Positions 63,055 to 63,366 of a stretch of 63,366 bases of DNA are shown in pieces; position 1 is the stretch's first letter; the number at the start of each line of letters is the position of its first letter. The notes beneath the pieces were generated by a model. That model worked only from the letters and a program-made list of their open reading frames with translations. It searched no databases and was not told the origin of the DNA. This DNA comes from an uncultured Duncaniella sp. Its GTDB lineage: Bacteria > Bacteroidota > Bacteroidia > Bacteroidales > Muribaculaceae. The translations under genes were made by a program, and so were the position numbers. The stretch is taken from contig CAJUCI010000015.1 of NCBI GenBank assembly GCA_910584825.1, positions 1 to 63,366 on the forward strand, written 5' to 3'.

Positions 63055-63347
63055 CGGTACGCCGTGCTCCGCAGCCCAAAGCTAAACCGCACGGCAAGTG
63101 CTCATTGACATATTGTACAAATAATGCCCAGGGACTGGGCGATTGCGGAGCAACGATAGAAATTAGCTAAAATTTAAATTATTTTGAAGAAAATTGCAAT
63201 TATTCTTGCGAGAATGATTGCAATGTGCTACTTTTGTGGCGAAGTAAAGAATTTTTAAGACTTATTCAAGCCGTTTATATAATATAGGTACAATACACAT
63301 TTATTTTGAGGTAAGTAAGTCGTAGAAATTAATTTATACTAAGCCGC
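63055..63347. promoter_or_regulatory. Promoter with overlapping palindrome, and small stem-loops
   Basis: TTG at 63206-63208 and TACTTTTG at 63229-63236 (20 nt apart) make a strong promoter. A 14-bp inverted repeat, ATTGCAATTATTCT (63193-63206) and AGAATGATTGCAAT (63211-63224), one G-T mismatch, 4-nt loop, overlaps the -33 box and spacer like an operator. Two small stem-loops lie upstream (GCCGTGC/GCACGGC at 63062-63096 and GCCCAG/CTGGGC at 63126-63140). The leader to the next ATG is about 105 nt. Confidence 0.55.
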
Positions 63348-63366
63348 ATGGGCAAAATTGATATTG
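63348..63366 (+). CDS. Possible start of a gene cut by the window end
   Basis: ATG at 63348 opens a frame (MGKIDI) that runs off the window. It lies about 105 nt after a good promoter. Too little is visible to name a product. Confidence 0.3.

Overview
The window reads as a chromosomal segment of a host-associated, anaerobic member of the Bacteroidales. The best guess is a Muribaculaceae-like (S24-7) gut bacterium. Supporting signs are: SusC/SusD pairs and other TonB-linked outer-membrane receptors; lipoproteins and exported proteins ending in Por/T9SS-like domains; an LruC-type lipoprotein; pyruvate:ferredoxin oxidoreductase; frc/oxc oxalate genes, which have been described in this family; several promoters of the Bacteroidetes type (TTG, about 20 nt, then TAnnTTTG); and almost no Shine-Dalgarno sequences. 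The genus is inference. No prophage, insertion sequence or CRISPR array was recognised.

Layout. Positions 1-11.4 kb hold an LruC-like lipoprotein, an AspT/YidE-type transporter, a secreted M60-like metallopeptidase, a LysM protein with a small outer-membrane barrel protein, and an acyltransferase-3 membrane protein. Positions 11.5-19 kb (minus strand) hold a C10 cysteine protease, a TonB-dependent receptor and a surface lipoprotein. Positions 19-23 kb hold ygiQ and uvrB. Positions 23.1-32.8 kb form a cobalamin block: sialate O-acetylesterase-cobQ-cobD-[hipB-hipA]-cbiB on plus, facing cobU-cobT-cobS-cobC on minus, with the two arms overlapping tail to tail. A hipBA toxin-antitoxin module with its own promoter and two matching operators sits inside the cobalamin operon. 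Positions 33-37.3 kb hold a large outer-membrane barrel protein, a GlsB/YeaQ membrane protein and a lone tyrosine recombinase preceded by a long inverted repeat whose relative lies about 20 kb away. Positions 37.5-40.3 kb hold two translationally coupled secreted proteins. Positions 40.4-48.4 kb (minus) are an oxalate and pyruvate block: frc, oxc, an AEC permease and nifJ, with a hairpin in every gap between genes. Positions 48.6-48.9 kb hold three tRNA genes (Gly, Gly, Leu). Positions 49-59.6 kb hold a DUF1573 protein, an orphan secreted protein and a locus of C10 protease, SusC, SusD and TlpA-like thioredoxin that looks built for protein or peptide use. Positions 59.7-63.4 kb hold a small secreted protein, topB, an arginine-rich unknown ORF and a promoter/operator region leading off the window.

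How the genes fit together. The cobalamin genes can build the lower ligand and nucleotide loop from a cobyrinate a,c-diamide-type intermediate (cobQ, cobD, cbiB, cobU, cobS, cobT, cobC). No corrin-ring genes and no B12 riboswitch are visible. Frc and Oxc would turn oxalate into formate and CO2, with the AEC permease as likely carrier, as in the E. coli yfdWUV cluster. Two C10 proteases, each beside a TonB-type receptor, and the M60 enzyme point to breakdown of host or dietary protein and glycoprotein. Small dispersed repeats (heptad-like GTGCTCC/TGTCTCC runs, AATTAG heptamers, long inverted repeats) sit at many gene ends and are the most unusual non-coding feature.
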